A stretch of 64,000 nucleotides of DNA, taken from NCBI GenBank assembly GCA_017591395.1, contig WEDG01009039.1, positions 1 through 64,000 on the forward strand, given 5' to 3'. The DNA comes from Schistocephalus solidus (lineage: Eukaryota; Platyhelminthes; Cestoda; Diphyllobothriidea; Diphyllobothriidae). Every line of letters starts with the position of its first letter. Within the stretch, counting starts at the first letter, position 1. The position numbers were made by a program, and so were the translations under genes. The notes under the pieces are model-generated. The model worked only from the letters and a program-made list of their open reading frames with translations, searched no databases and had not been told where the DNA came from. Of this stretch, positions 9,246 to 20,233 are shown in pieces.

Positions 9246-10690
9246 ATCTTCTTCAATAAAATCATGGGGCGGCAATAATCAGTATTCAGACTTTAAGAAG
9301 ATTATAACCACTCAGGCTTTATTGTGAGATCTAATTTCACAATTGAGGGAAAGTTAAAGAGCACAACAGTGGCATGAAACTTGGAAGTGACATAACATTG
9401 AATCTTTTACTTCTTGCAGGGATAACGTCCGGGAGCTTGAATGATCCCCATTATAAGAATATTTCGATGCCCATAGAATACTCATGCATAAGTGGAAAAG
9501 TCCAAAATGTGGAGAATATATAATTCATTCGTTAATTATTTCAATTCAATGTGCCTTCTACATTAAAGTGGAGGCTAAAACTTCGTTAATTGGAAGGACT
9601 TGGAATCCAAAACTTATTTATAAGGACACGCCAGTAAGAAGCATGTAAATACTCAGGCATGGTTTCAACATTTAATTATCGGTTGCCAACAAATTCAATG
9701 AGCACGTCACTTTCGTAAATTAAAAAAGCGAGTAAACGTTGAGTCTTGTACTTATCAAAAGGATAATCTCCGGGACGTGAAAGTATCAACATTATATGAA
9801 TATTTTTAAAGCCACAGAATGTTCAGGAAAATTAAATTTGTTCAAAATTTACAGAAAATGCAAACACTTGTGAATTAATTTAAAAGAATTCTTTCTTCAA
9901 ACTAGTGAAGAGGCTAAAATTTTGCAAGCTCGCAGGACTTGAAATCCAAAACCAGTTTCCAACGACGCAATTTATTAACATTTATATGCTTTCTGTCGGC
10001 ACTGCCTGTTAAGTTAGGTCAAACAGCTTGGAGCCCGTCCACCGGAGCAAAGAAGCAGGAGTTTCCTCCTGATAGCAAAAGTTTGAAGATCACATCTTAC
10101 GTATATTTTAAATATAATATTTATGAATACTTTTTTTCAGTTTCAGCCTCCTTTTCTTAGAAACTTAAGATTAACCTATGCTGATGTTTAATTTTTCGGC
10201 CTGTTTGTAGCCGTAGAAATATTGTGAATTTCATGATTTTCAAGCCGCAAGTAAAATTCGCACTAATCATCTAACAATTGTTTTAAAAGATTATATTAAC
10301 GCCGAACAATTCAGACTTATAGAAAAGGGTAAACACGCGGGATGTCCCGGATGGGCGTTTGTAGGATGATTCTAGATAAGGGGGTCGATTATATGTCCCC
10401 ACAATCACTTGTAAGAATATATGCTGCAGTTTTTTGATATTTTATTTCATGTACACAAATGTATTTACTTTTATATGCGCATCGCCTATCCCTATGAGCA
10501 TTTACTAGTGTCCTATGACGCTTGTGCAAAGGCCATGCATAGGTGGGTAGTATTTCATATGCCCAATGGCTAAAGCGACATCTCTTGATCGTCAATTTAA
10601 GTACACTTCCTGTACGCTTGTACGTCAGGGTGACTAAGGCTTGGGTTAAAAGGAGTCCTGTCCGGAATGCGCATTATCGACACGGCCAGT
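9246..10690. other. Intergenic AT-rich sequence
   Basis: Nothing supported. Short frames at 9,939-10,160 (+) and 10,389-10,595 (-) have no recognisable domain and no matching partner elsewhere in the window. Confidence 0.45.
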
Positions 10691-10702
10691 CTTACAGCTG
10701 TA

Positions 10703-11000
10703 GGGACTACTAGTAGTCTCTGCCTACTCACCCCCTCCCACCTTCAAGAGCAGTTCTGCAATTCAAACATGGGTTTTGAACCCCAAGTAGCCGAGATTCA
10801 GAGTGTGAGATGTCTTCGTCCAATGATCCGCATCTTTGAGTGCAAAATTGAGGCCTGTGGCGAGGAGTCTAGCAGAACACGTGTCATCAAGCGTATGTGA
10901 GATGGCGTATACGCCCGCTCACTTGCAATTACATGCGTTAACAATTTTGCAGCCCTATAGGTCTACAAAATTGTGATCGGAATGGTCGATATCGACCATA
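10703..11000. repeat. Palindrome-dense segment
   Basis: Within 300 bp: near-perfect GGGACTACTAGTAGTCTC (10,703-10,720), perfect ACACGTGT (10,877-10,884), perfect GGCGTATACGCC (10,904-10,915), a 9-bp perfect inverted repeat ACAATTTTG ... CAAAATTGT (10,941-10,974), and perfect 18-bp ATGGTCGATATCGACCAT (10,982-10,999). The DNA is GC-richer than its flanks. It may be part of a non-autonomous transposon. No terminal repeats or target duplication were identified. Confidence 0.6.
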
Positions 11001-12625
11001 ATATCAGGGTTCGCTCCGAGATGTAACTTTTCACACTCCAAAAAGGAAAATTTAATGTACATTTCTTAAAATTTTATTTTCTAGTAACTTTTTTTCTTAT
11101 GTCAGTAAGCATCTGTTTTGCTAGGCTGCTTAAGTGGTCGGCACGTGCCGTCGTCTAGTATCATGGTACCTCCGTCCGTTTCCGGCAAAATGCCGATAGT
11201 AACCCATTAAATAATCCGTTCTGGTACGCTTACATCAAAATAAAATGCCGTGGTCTCTACTTGCCTGCATCACGATTGTGCTGGAAAAGGGCTGCTGAGC
11301 CTGATTCTGTGGGACTTTTCTTTTCACTACTTTCGGTGGATGGACCATCACAGCTAGAGTATGAGGTGCCGCGTTTTCCTACATTACTGCTCCTTCCTAA
11401 TTCTGGGGTACCATCTTTCACAGAGCTCCTGATTTGCAACTATTTCATTCCTATTTTTCTTTTTCGGCATTACTGTTCTTATTCGATCATGCAGGATATT
11501 TTTCGGAAACCCGCACCTTGCTTTTGTCCCTCTGTTTACTTTTTTCTCCGTTGTTTATGCTACTCTCGCCTGTTCTTTTTTAGACTTAGTCCCGACACTG
11601 TTGTGTCAGATTTCGGTTAAATAGTTTGCTTATAGTATTTAGGAATGGGGATAGAGTAGTTAGGCAGATAAATGACCGCTACTATTTTACCCAGATTGAT
11701 CATCTTCAGCGGTTGTATACTCATTCATTTCGTGCGTTTCCCTCCGACTAAAATATAAAACTGTCTGCAAAAAACGTGTTTTAAGTATTTCTTTTTTCAG
11801 AGTTTAAACTTATTTGAAGCTTTTGCTGCATTTCCGTCAGATGTTTGTCATACAAAGGCAGTGGAATAACCTCTCCCAGCAGTAAATTTCCTTGAAAGTC
11901 TGATGGGATAAGCGAATATTAAAGCTTATGTGTGTCACTGATATAGCCAAGAGTTACGTTGCTCGACACAAAATATGCGACCGGCAATCCAAACTCACCC
12001 AGTGCCTTACATTTTCTGCCTCCCGTCGCAAATTTGTTATCCATGCCTATGAGGTACATCAGTTTGTGAAGTTTCACAGTCTAGTTAATTGCCTGCCTAT
12101 ATTAAGAGGACTTGGGTCCCAATATGCATGGCACCTGAACGAAATTATTAAAGAAGGTACTATAAATACCTGCGTAAAGATAGATTTAGTGGTTAAGATG
12201 ATAAACGGAAAACTCTTGCCTGCGATAATGAGATGGACAAATTAAATGAGATCAAGTATTCGTGATAAACCAAACTTTCTAAATGAGCATTACTGCCTAC
12301 GCTGTGCCATTCGGAAAACATCGCCTCGAATCAACGTGTTTCTAAGTTTGAAATTGTTAGTAGTTTTTCGTTGGTGTAATTCCAGCGACTAAGTGCTTAA
12401 GGTTTTAATGATGACTATAATGTGGGTGCAATTCCATCCTCGTCTCGAATTATTTTCTGAGCCAGCTTCTATCGATTGCTAAAAGACTTAGAATGGTGTC
12501 GGTTAATAATTTTTGTCGAGACAAGAATAATTGCTCCTCTTATCTGTTATATTCGATTTATAAATGAGCTTTTGTACGATTAAGCGTATGAAGAAGCTAA
12601 CCTGATGAATTGTGATTGGTTTTAG
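11001..12625. other. Unassigned region upstream of GLYCTK; should contain its 5' exon(s)
   Basis: GLYCTK lacks its N-terminal part (about 60 residues in the human protein) at 12,626, so the promoter and at least one exon should lie in or before this stretch. Two splice-bounded open pieces were seen. One follows an acceptor at about 11,800 and contains NLFEAFAAFPSD. The other is an ATG frame starting at 11,928 and ending near a GT at 12,055. Neither can be tied convincingly to the family. A frame at 11,261-11,620 (119 codons) is unrecognised. Confidence 0.3.
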
Positions 12626-12741
12626 ATCATTAAAAACCTGCGGATTACAGATGACTCTGTTTTTGTCTGCGGTTACGAATATAAATATACTGGAAACCTA
12701 TATGCATTTGGTTTTGGGAAGGCTGTTGTCGGTCTAATCAA
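12626..12741 (+). CDS. GLYCTK: GLYCTK exon a (first recognised)
   Basis: It follows acceptor TTTTAG and ends at donor AA|GTAAG (phase 2). It encodes IIKNLRITDDSVFV ... NLYAFGFGKAVVGLI. The LYAFGFGKA block aligns with the GFGKA motif of animal glycerate kinases. The preceding exon was not found. Confidence 0.9.
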
Positions 12742-15700
12742 GTAAGCCACCACCACCTGGTTTTGAGTAAACGATTAAAGACAGATAATCAAACTTTTAG
12801 GTGACAGACTTGATCGTGTTGTTTGTTGCGCTCCACGGCCAACGGAAGAAGAAACTGCGCGATTTCCAGAGTAAAAATTACAAACTATGAAGTTTTATTT
12901 TACGTTAAATTCTTATCGCAGTAATTTGTAGTTCTTTTCACTTATTGCTAGTCTTTTCTCACTCCGAGACGTCAAATCACAGGAAAACAAACCTGTTATC
13001 GACACCTTTCATGGACCTCGAACAAACGAACCCGATGAAGAAGTTCTCAAAGCCTCTGTCCTCATGGCAAAGCTTTCAAGTGAAATGAAGGCAGGAGACC
13101 TACTCTTGGTTTGCATTACCGGTGGTGGTTCTGCCATGCTCACTCTTCCAAGCTGCACTCAAAGAGACACGGATCCTGTGGATGATACTGTGGAAAGAAT
13201 TCCTTTGCAGTCTATCGTGAAAATGACGAGATTGCTCTCTTTATGTGGTGCATCAATTCAAGAGGTGGTTTCTTTTTTATTGAAAGCCAGATAATCTCTT
13301 CCTCTGTTCTTAAAAATTGACAACTTTTGCTTCCAAAACAACTTGCGTGACTTCAAAGTCTTTTTTAAACCCAAAAGTACTCCACACGGCTCATACACTT
13401 TTGGCACATAAGCGTGGTTTTGAAAACTACGTCCTTTTTAATAAAATTCTTTTGCGACACAACCACCCGTAAAGAGGCTACTGCCCACCGATCGATTAAT
13501 TTCTAAAGTACATTTTTATTTGCCTGCAGAAAATTCGCAGTAAAATTCACAAATTACCTTTGGCTTCTCAAGCATATTGGTTGGCGTTTTTATCCGATTT
13601 CAGATATTTTGTAGTCGTCGAAGTAAGAGCTTTCTAACATTTCGTGTCAGACGATGTCATGCTTTCTCATAAATGTCGTGGATGGTGTTGCAAACAAGGT
13701 CTCAATTTTCTACTATAATTTTTGCTGCGATTTTACTAGCCTACAGATAAAATATACCCTTCTTTGAGGAAATTTCTGATAAAATTACCTAACTTTTAAG
13801 AATAAAAAATAACAGGACCTAGGAGCTAAACGTTTCCAATTCCGGTTGGCCACGTATTTTCATGATACGAACTTAAATGGGTGCGTTGGGAACGAAGTAT
13901 TGCAGTTTATGTAGTCAACGTACATCTTTCAATCGCTGGAATACTCTTTCCTTTCGGGCATGGTCTGAGTGATCTGGACTTTCCCAAAGTATCTCTTTAT
14001 AAGGTCTATTAAACTGTTGCTTAGCAGAACTTGTATGGAGGCACGTAAAATGTTTTGTTGACGTGGACATAAACGGACTCAACTGAAGGTCATACTCAAT
14101 GTTTACAGCTTTCCTCAATCAACTGACTTATCCATATGACGACCGAATTTTCTCCGTCCAGTAGTATAGGAAATCTCATACAGATGAGGTACTGAAATCA
14201 CGATACACATTAAATGCAGCTCTCAGAAGTTTTATGGGTAACTTTTTTTCGCAACCAATAAGAATACTGAAATATGCGAACTCTAGCTTTGTGGATACTG
14301 ACAGTTAAACAGTTCGTTGTAGTGGTTATGCAAATTTTTCCAACCGTGTTTTGGGTGGTTTTCCAGGTGACTTAATTATCTTTGAAGACGAGATCCCACA
14401 GCAATCTTCCTAACTTCAGTCATTTCCGTACACTAGACCACATCTAGACAGTTATACTTCAAATAAGAAAAGCTGAAGCAATCTTTAATTAAATTTTAAC
14501 TACAACACCGCACGCTGGCAGCGTTGTTCACAGCTGTTCAAGTCGCTTGTTGTATTATACGTGACCCATGTGCTGTCTTGCCGTTAATTTCGGCCGCAAT
14601 ATTTCCGTGAGACCTGCATGTTTTAAAATCGTGACTTCTTAAAAGTTCTGAACTTCTTTTCGATTGCTGAAGTAGTTTTGCTTTTCTCAGAAAATCTATA
14701 AGTTTATATGGATTCTGCTATGTCCATTTGATAATAATATAAGATTTCACACTTCCGGGCTAGATAACGGACTTGGTACAAAGAAAACGGATAAAAAAAT
14801 TTCAATGGTTGTTACTGACCATCATTTCGTTTCACCATTTTTTCATCTTTTTTGGTTGTCATCGAACCTAACGCTAGCGAATATTGGGTATCCACAGCCC
14901 GCCCTAAAATCAAGCATCGTGTCTGGTATGATTTTGTACAATTGAACTTCGATTGTCCCCTACAGTAAAGCACGCATGTACACGTTGGAATTTTAAAAAA
15001 TTAAAGACCATGATTTGCATTTTACTGTCTATGAGGAAGCCAAGCCCTTTGGCAAGCGGAAGCTAAAATTAGGTGACCTTTTGATATACGCAGTTGGAAG
15101 AAGTATCTAACTTTTCCCTTCATCTTAGATAAACAGTGTTCGAAGTTGCCTGGATGCAATGAAAGCCGGCGGACTAGCACGACTTGCAGCCCCCGCTCAA
15201 GTACATACTTTCCTCTTTCTTTGAAATTATTATTTTCTAAGGTTGTAAGTCTTATCGTTTCGGATGTGGTTGGAGACCCCATCGAATTCATTGCAAGTGG
15301 ACCGACATTTATCAGGGAGGATGAGGATTACTGCAACCCTTTCGTCCGGGCGAAAGCTGTCATCGATAAGTACGGCCTTGACTCCAAGGTAAGACTAAAC
15401 CCATGTCTGTTAATAGGATGCGATTACACTTAGGTCTCACCTTCGAGAATCAGGAGATAAACGTAACTCTGTCAATTTCATATTTGTTTTCCTAGTCTTT
15501 AGGTAAAAGGAAAATCAGAAGGTCTGATTATAATCAGGCACAATGACTGGACCAAGTCTATAGACTTGGTTCAGTCATCCTGTCTTCATTGTTTCCCCTA
15601 TCCTAAGGATAGAAATCTTTAGTTAATTGAAGTACGTTATTTTAGGAGGGAAGGAGGTCAAAGAGAAATAAAAAAACAAAATACAAATCAAGAAATGAAA

Positions 15701-18700
15701 TCTCGTAACCCGTTTCTCAGGGGGCATTCTCGCTTCGAAGTTTACAGCACTGCTCAGTATAGATTGGTTTTCGAAAATCTCTCCCAATCCTTTCTATTTT
15801 TTCTGCATTTATTTACCAGCTACCGGAACCGGTGAAGAAGTTTTTTGACGAGCGCTCTGACGAAGGCAGTTTTTTAACCCTCGTCGGCCCTAAACCTGCG
15901 AATCACATTATTGGCAACATTCACATGGCCTTGGTGGCCGCAGCTAAAGAGGCAGCCGCATACCTTCCTATAGGGATTATTTCTACTCCGTCCACTGTGA
16001 TTAAAAAACAACTCAACCGTACTCCAGTTGATCAATACCAGTAGGTTGCCCCACTTCTTATCTAATTGTACCTCATATCCTTGCAGAATTTATAATATTC
16101 TCCAGAAAAGGTAAAAGAAATACTATTTTACTATATAAAGACAGGCAAAATTTACCCCGACAACCAAACGGGACAGAGCTCGCTGCTTCTGGTGTGTTTG
16201 TAACATACTACAAATACCCACACCAGTTTCCGGTCATTTATACTTTGCTTTGCATTTGAAACAGGAAGAATCTAGTAAGCAGGGTAGGGGTGGATGATAC
16301 GCAAGTCTTGTAGACTATAAGTCATTCGCAGGTCACCGTTAGATCTTGCAACGGATGGAGTTAGGAGTGTCCACCTGGCCTGTCAGAGGCCGATTATAAA
16401 TAAGGACCACTACGACATCTAAAAGGAGTTCTGCGATTGGAAACATATAAACGGACATTGGCTAGAACTGGAACGGTTAAAAGCAAATGCCATATCCTAT
16501 TGTCAAAGACATAAGGAAGGCGAAGCATTTGGACAAAGGGTAGGCTACGGCACGCCCGATTTTAAATTTGGTGAGAATTACAAAATTCCTAAACGTAAGC
16601 CTGAAGTATTTTTGAGATCTCTGATCGCTTTTTATCTCACTTCCAAACGGTTGCCTTTATTGAAAACAACGCCCTCCTGGATCCCTCGGATCCTCATCTT
16701 TTGATTTAGGAAGAAATTCTTTCCTTTAACCTCAGTCAGCAGGACACATTTTCTGAGCAATCGAAATGACATTTGAATTAGTTTTTTTGATGAATTAATA
16801 TAGCCATCATGTGTATCTTTATCTTCTAACTATGAACATAGCATTTTCGTGAACTTGGGTGGTCGTGAAGAGATGTCCAAACGCCGGTTTCTTCTCATTC
16901 ATCAGTAACACTTTTCCTCTGCCTCCGTTTTGTCGTGAGTAGGCAAAGGGGCTCATGCTTAAATGGTTGGTCCCACTGTCTTACATTTATCGCCTTTAAC
17001 TCTTTTTTTATGTATGTGCTCCTGCATCGCTATTCCATCCGACACGTATTTGCTGCCTAAGTTACGAGTGTTGAACAACGTAGTTTCGCCAAGGTACTCC
17101 CTAGCTAACTGCATTGCCCTTAACAACCTTTGCAGTTGAGATAAAATATCTGGTCGCGGCATTTTCCCGCTCGCTTTATACAGATAGTAAAATTCAATAA
17201 AAAAGTGCTCGACACGGACCATGCGAAAGGTACTTTTAGGAACTTGTATCTCTACTGTCCCAGTTCCGTTGGACCAACCTCTGTTAATGAGAAACATAAC
17301 AAGTCTCCAAAATAATGGTGGAAAATTACTGACAAAGAGAATAAACAATCGGATGGCCGTCTCGGTTTCATTGTTCGTCGTCCACTAACTGCTTGACTGT
17401 GTACACACCTGGGACTCTTCATCCACCCTTTGGATGGCTCAGAATACCTGAAAGAACGAACTTTTAGACTAACAGTCAACATTCGTGACCTCTTGGCGAC
17501 TGCTCTTATTTTCATGATATCTATTGGACTGGCAATGTGTTACTTACCACCTGAATCGGTTTACTCTGCATTTACTCGATTTTTGCCTATTCAGGCTCGA
17601 TTAAATGACTCGATCCTCTTTTAACCTTCTCGCATCACCCTTTGTGCGTAGTCCCATCGTCCAGCTAAAGGACGTTTCATATTTGCATTATAATTGCATG
17701 CTGTTCTGCAAGTGCTGCTCCATTCAGGCTTCAAATAACTCACGCGTGTGCGTGCTCTGTCAAGAGCAGGAAGCTAAATGAACTGCGTAGATGACCTTTA
17801 CGTCGTCTTACTTTGTTTTTAGCATAAAGGAACAGTTGTTCAACCTTGGTAAATAGGAATAATAGATATTTCTTTTTTACTGGGATTTAATTCTGTGTAT
17901 GGTCACGTGACATGTACACAAAATTTTCTAGGGATTTGTAGGTGAACACTAGCATAAGGATTCCCAAGTTTTCTTGTTTAAAATTGTGCGATTCACCAGT
18001 GAATTCATTATGGTAATTAAAAGCACATCCAATTCTTCCGTTTTTGCATGCACATTTACAAACATTTATTTGCGTTTTTATGAAGAATTCGGTGAGTTTA
18101 TATCGTAGCCGTCTGATTTTATTACGGGTACTCGATCCAAATAAGTACTGCTCTTTCGTGTTTTTTTTCATACGTGCCAGTGGATACCATGTCCTTGTAG
18201 GGCCACACACATCCTAGTAATCATATTTACGCCCTTAACGGGTACCTTCGCAAATGTCCGTTGGTGCACTATTGATTTGAATGTATTTTAATTTTTTGTT
18301 CTGGTTGCTGCATTTTATGACGCGTTGACAGAGGGTCCCGCAATGTGGTTCTGTATTTTTGACAACTTCCATGATCAAATGTTCTCGTATTTGACGGTAC
18401 TTCATTCGTTCATTGCCGAAAACCTCGTGTATCTTCACCTGGCGGTGAATTTATGTACTCATGGCTGTCGCTGCTACCCTTGCAAACGACTTTTGCCCAA
18501 TTTTGATCGGGTATTCATGTGCGTTATTTGTCCCTAGGGTTTTGCTGCCTATCGTACTTACCGGAGGCCTGACTGGAGATATGCAAGAGAAGGCGGATTC
18601 GGTTGCAGAGCTGGCGTGGCACCTACGTTCTTTAATTCAAACGATCATGCGAACTCCAGACTTTCTCTTCAGCGATATATCACCAGAAATGGTAGGCTAA

Positions 18701-20233
18701 CAGAATATGCTCCCAAACGAGCTACTGAGAACTGTTTTCCCTAATCTCGAAGGTTTACATTGCGCCAAAAAGTATTCCTTCAGACAACATATTTTCCCAA
18801 TGTGTCTAGATGTTTTCATTTGAGAACTTAAGCATTTATATTGTCAGTTGATATGGCTACTAGGTACTGATCGTTCAGCGGATATTGTGTACGAGCATCC
18901 AGTTGTGGGCGCTCTCCGCTCTTGACTCCAACAGTTTATATAAAGCCTTGAACTGCTCAGCACTACCAGCAGTTCCATAGAGAATGCTTTTTTATATACC
19001 ACGCTCACGTACACTCATAATTTTTTTCAATTTCCGGCTTCCACTCACCATCTGTGGCCCCAGCTGAGTTTAATGACAGTTCAGCTTATCATTCACTTAG
19101 ATGACTTATATTGGATCTTACCTTCCATGGAATACTGGAGGACATATGTTCAGTTGGATGATTCACATGAGGAAATCCGACATAAATTCACGCCACGATA
19201 GCAGCTGTTCATGATTCACCATCCAAGCTTTCTATAACTACTGCTAATCGGGTGTATCATTGCAGCTTGGCAAAAGTATGCGAAAAGCTAGTTTTTTCTC
19301 ATATATCTCTTTTACTGTAAGGGACATTACCTAAGTCATTTCAGCGCATCTATTTATTATTCGCCTGTGAGCACTGTAAACTTAAACTTATTCGCACTTC
19401 AACCACTGCGCCCAAATTCATATCCAGTGGGCTTGATTCAGGCTTCTCTTTGTGAAATTGGTAATAGCAGGGGCTCGTTATAACTCGGGATCAGCATTTA
19501 GTTATCTCACTGTAAGCCATAAAACCCGCTTTCAGTTGGCGCGGCTCGCCAATCATGATGGCTTCAGTCCTATTTCCCTTTTTTGACATCGATCTCTAGT
19601 GAGTCATAATAAATTTGATTAATCAGCCCATGCATTGCTTATCCTATTTAGAAAGATGCAATCTGTGAGGCGCACGCTAGGTTGCTAAGGCCAGAAGAGC
19701 ATGACTACTCTGATCTCCTCTTTGCCTGCCTCAAACTAGCAAACGACTTGAAAAGCCTCCAAAGTATTGGAAAGCCAGCGCCTGCCTTTGGCCTCTGTCT
19801 TCTCTTCGGAGGTGAAGCCACCGTCAAGATCCGACCACCCAGCAGTCGATCTCCGGTGAACGGTGGCAGATGCAGCCATGCCGCGCTCACAACTGCCCTC
19901 CGCTGGTATCATCTACGAACGCAGTCCGGTACTACGCCCAGCGTCAACGACGCCAACAGTTGTCACGTAGAAATTGAGTTCTTGGCACGCGCCAGTGACG
20001 GTCTTGATGGCCCCTCTGCGTATGGCGCAGGTGCCTGGTCCTCCTCGGATCTCATCCAGTCGCCAAAGGTAGCGGAGCTGGCGTCCGACTGTCTAAAGCG
20101 TGGTGATTCCTACGGTTTTTTTGATCGTGTTCAGTCGCAGGATGAAAAGAAGCTCTACTTGCCAGCCTGTCTCACAGGCACCAATGTCATGGATCTATTC
20201 ATATGCTTGCTTAAGATTAGTGGCAGTACTTAG
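12626..20233 (+). CDS. GLYCTK: Glycerate 2-kinase (class II, GLYCTK/MOFRL family), N-terminus missing
   Basis: ATP-dependent kinase of D-glycerate in serine and fructose catabolism. Eight exons were joined by splice signals and reading phase: 12,626-12,741; 12,781-12,870; 12,952-13,264; 15,129-15,200; 15,242-15,388; 15,820-16,040; 18,538-18,691; 19,652-20,233. Together they give 564 codons plus stop, and all phases agree. Motifs in order: AFGFGKAVVGL, CITGGGSAML (nucleotide-binding loop), AMKAGGLARLAAPAQ, SDVVGDPIEFIASGPT, ANHIIGNIHMAL, LTGGLTGDM, LLFGGEATV (start of the MOFRL domain), DGLDGPSAYGAGAW and TGTNVMD at the C-terminus. The human enzyme has 523 residues. The first 60 or so residues and any mitochondrial signal are not found here. 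The C-terminal conserved blocks are partly altered (see findings). No AATAAA was noticed close after the stop. Confidence 0.94.
12781..12870 (+). CDS. GLYCTK: GLYCTK exon b
   Basis: Encodes QIIKLLGDRLDRVVCCAPRP and on to TARFP; donor GA|GTAAAA. The acceptor was chosen at AAAG|ACAG (12,780) because a start at the closer TTTTAG would hit a stop or the wrong frame. This choice also gives exactly nine residues between GKAV and LLG, as in the human protein. The implied intron is 39 bp. Confidence 0.85.
12952..13264 (+). CDS. GLYCTK: GLYCTK exon c
   Basis: It follows an 81-bp intron (acceptor GCTAG) and ends QE|GTGGTT in phase 0. It carries the ATP-binding loop DLLLVCITGGGSAMLTLPS and ends with LCGASIQE, which aligns with the TIQE motif of the family. 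Confidence 0.92.
13265..15128 (+). other. GLYCTK intron c-d
   Basis: A 1.9-kb intron, AT-rich, without recognisable repeat or frame. Confidence 0.7.
15129..15200 (+). CDS. GLYCTK: GLYCTK exon d
   Basis: A 24-codon exon between acceptor CATCTTAG and donor CAA|GTACAT, phase 0 at both ends. It encodes INSVRSCLDAMKAGGLARLA and ends PAQ, matching the family's (L/I)N(T/S)(I/V)R...KGGGLA block. Confidence 0.92.
15242..15388 (+). CDS. GLYCTK: GLYCTK exon e
   Basis: A 49-codon exon, phase 0, separated from exon d by only 41 bp. It encodes VVSLIVSDVVGDPIEFIASG, then PTFIREDED and KAVIDKYGLDSK. SDVVGDP and IASGPT are near-invariant in the family. Confidence 0.95.
15543..15578. repeat. 36-bp near-perfect palindrome
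   Basis: Two 18-bp arms with no spacer (ATGACTGGACCAAGTCTA and its complement) and a single mismatch, inside the intron between GLYCTK exons e and f. The mismatch would be a G-U pair in RNA of one strand. Origin unknown. Confidence 0.85.
15820..16040 (+). CDS. GLYCTK: GLYCTK exon f
   Basis: Acceptor TTTACCAG, donor CA|GTAGGT (phase 2). It encodes LPEPVKKFFDERSDEGSF, GPKPANHIIGNIHMAL and AAAKEAAAYLP. The last about 20 codons before the donor (ISTPSTVIKKQLNRTPVDQY) have no obvious counterpart in the human protein, so an earlier donor is possible. The phase fits exon g as drawn. Confidence 0.85.
16041..18537 (+). other. GLYCTK intron f-g
   Basis: A 2.5-kb intron. It holds a reverse-strand 129-codon frame at 16,959-17,348 with a hydrophobic start and a basic end (see findings) but no recognisable gene or LINE block. 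Confidence 0.7.
18538..18691 (+). CDS. GLYCTK: GLYCTK exon g
   Basis: Acceptor TCCCTAG, donor ATG|GTAGGC, phase 0 at its end. It encodes VLLPIVLTGGLTGDMQEKAD and then SVAELAWHLRSLIQTIMR, matching the family's VVLS..MQGDV block. Confidence 0.92.
18692..19651 (+). other. GLYCTK intron g-h
   Basis: A 960-bp intron with nothing recognisable. Confidence 0.7.
19652..20233 (+). CDS. GLYCTK: GLYCTK exon h (terminal, MOFRL domain)
   Basis: A 193-codon final exon after acceptor CTATTTAG, ending in TAG. It encodes the MOFRL domain: CLLFGGEATVKI, NGGRCSHAALTTAL, LARASDGLDGPSAYGAGAW, GDSYGFF and LTGTNVMDLFICL. Compared with the usual family blocks GGRNQE and SGGTDG, the residues after GGR and before DG are changed. 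Confidence 0.94.
   Translation, partial: KDAICEAHARLLRPEEHDYSDLLFACLKLANDLKSLQSIGKPAPAFGLCLLFGGEATVKIRPPSSRSPVNGGRCSHAALTTALRWYHLRTQSGTTPSVNDANSCHVEIEFLARASDGLDGPSAYGAGAWSSSDLIQSPKVAELASDCLKRGDSYGFFDRVQSQDEKKLYLPACLTGTNVMDLFICLLKISGST

Noticed and set aside
11261..11620. 119-codon forward frame, or a reverse-strand LINE ORF1 piece
   Set aside because: Ser/Thr/Lys-rich on the reverse strand like an ORF1, but no block matches the ORF1s in this window.
11928..12245. First coding exon of GLYCTK
   Set aside because: It starts with an ATG and has a possible donor, but no residue pattern ties it to the family; left unassigned.
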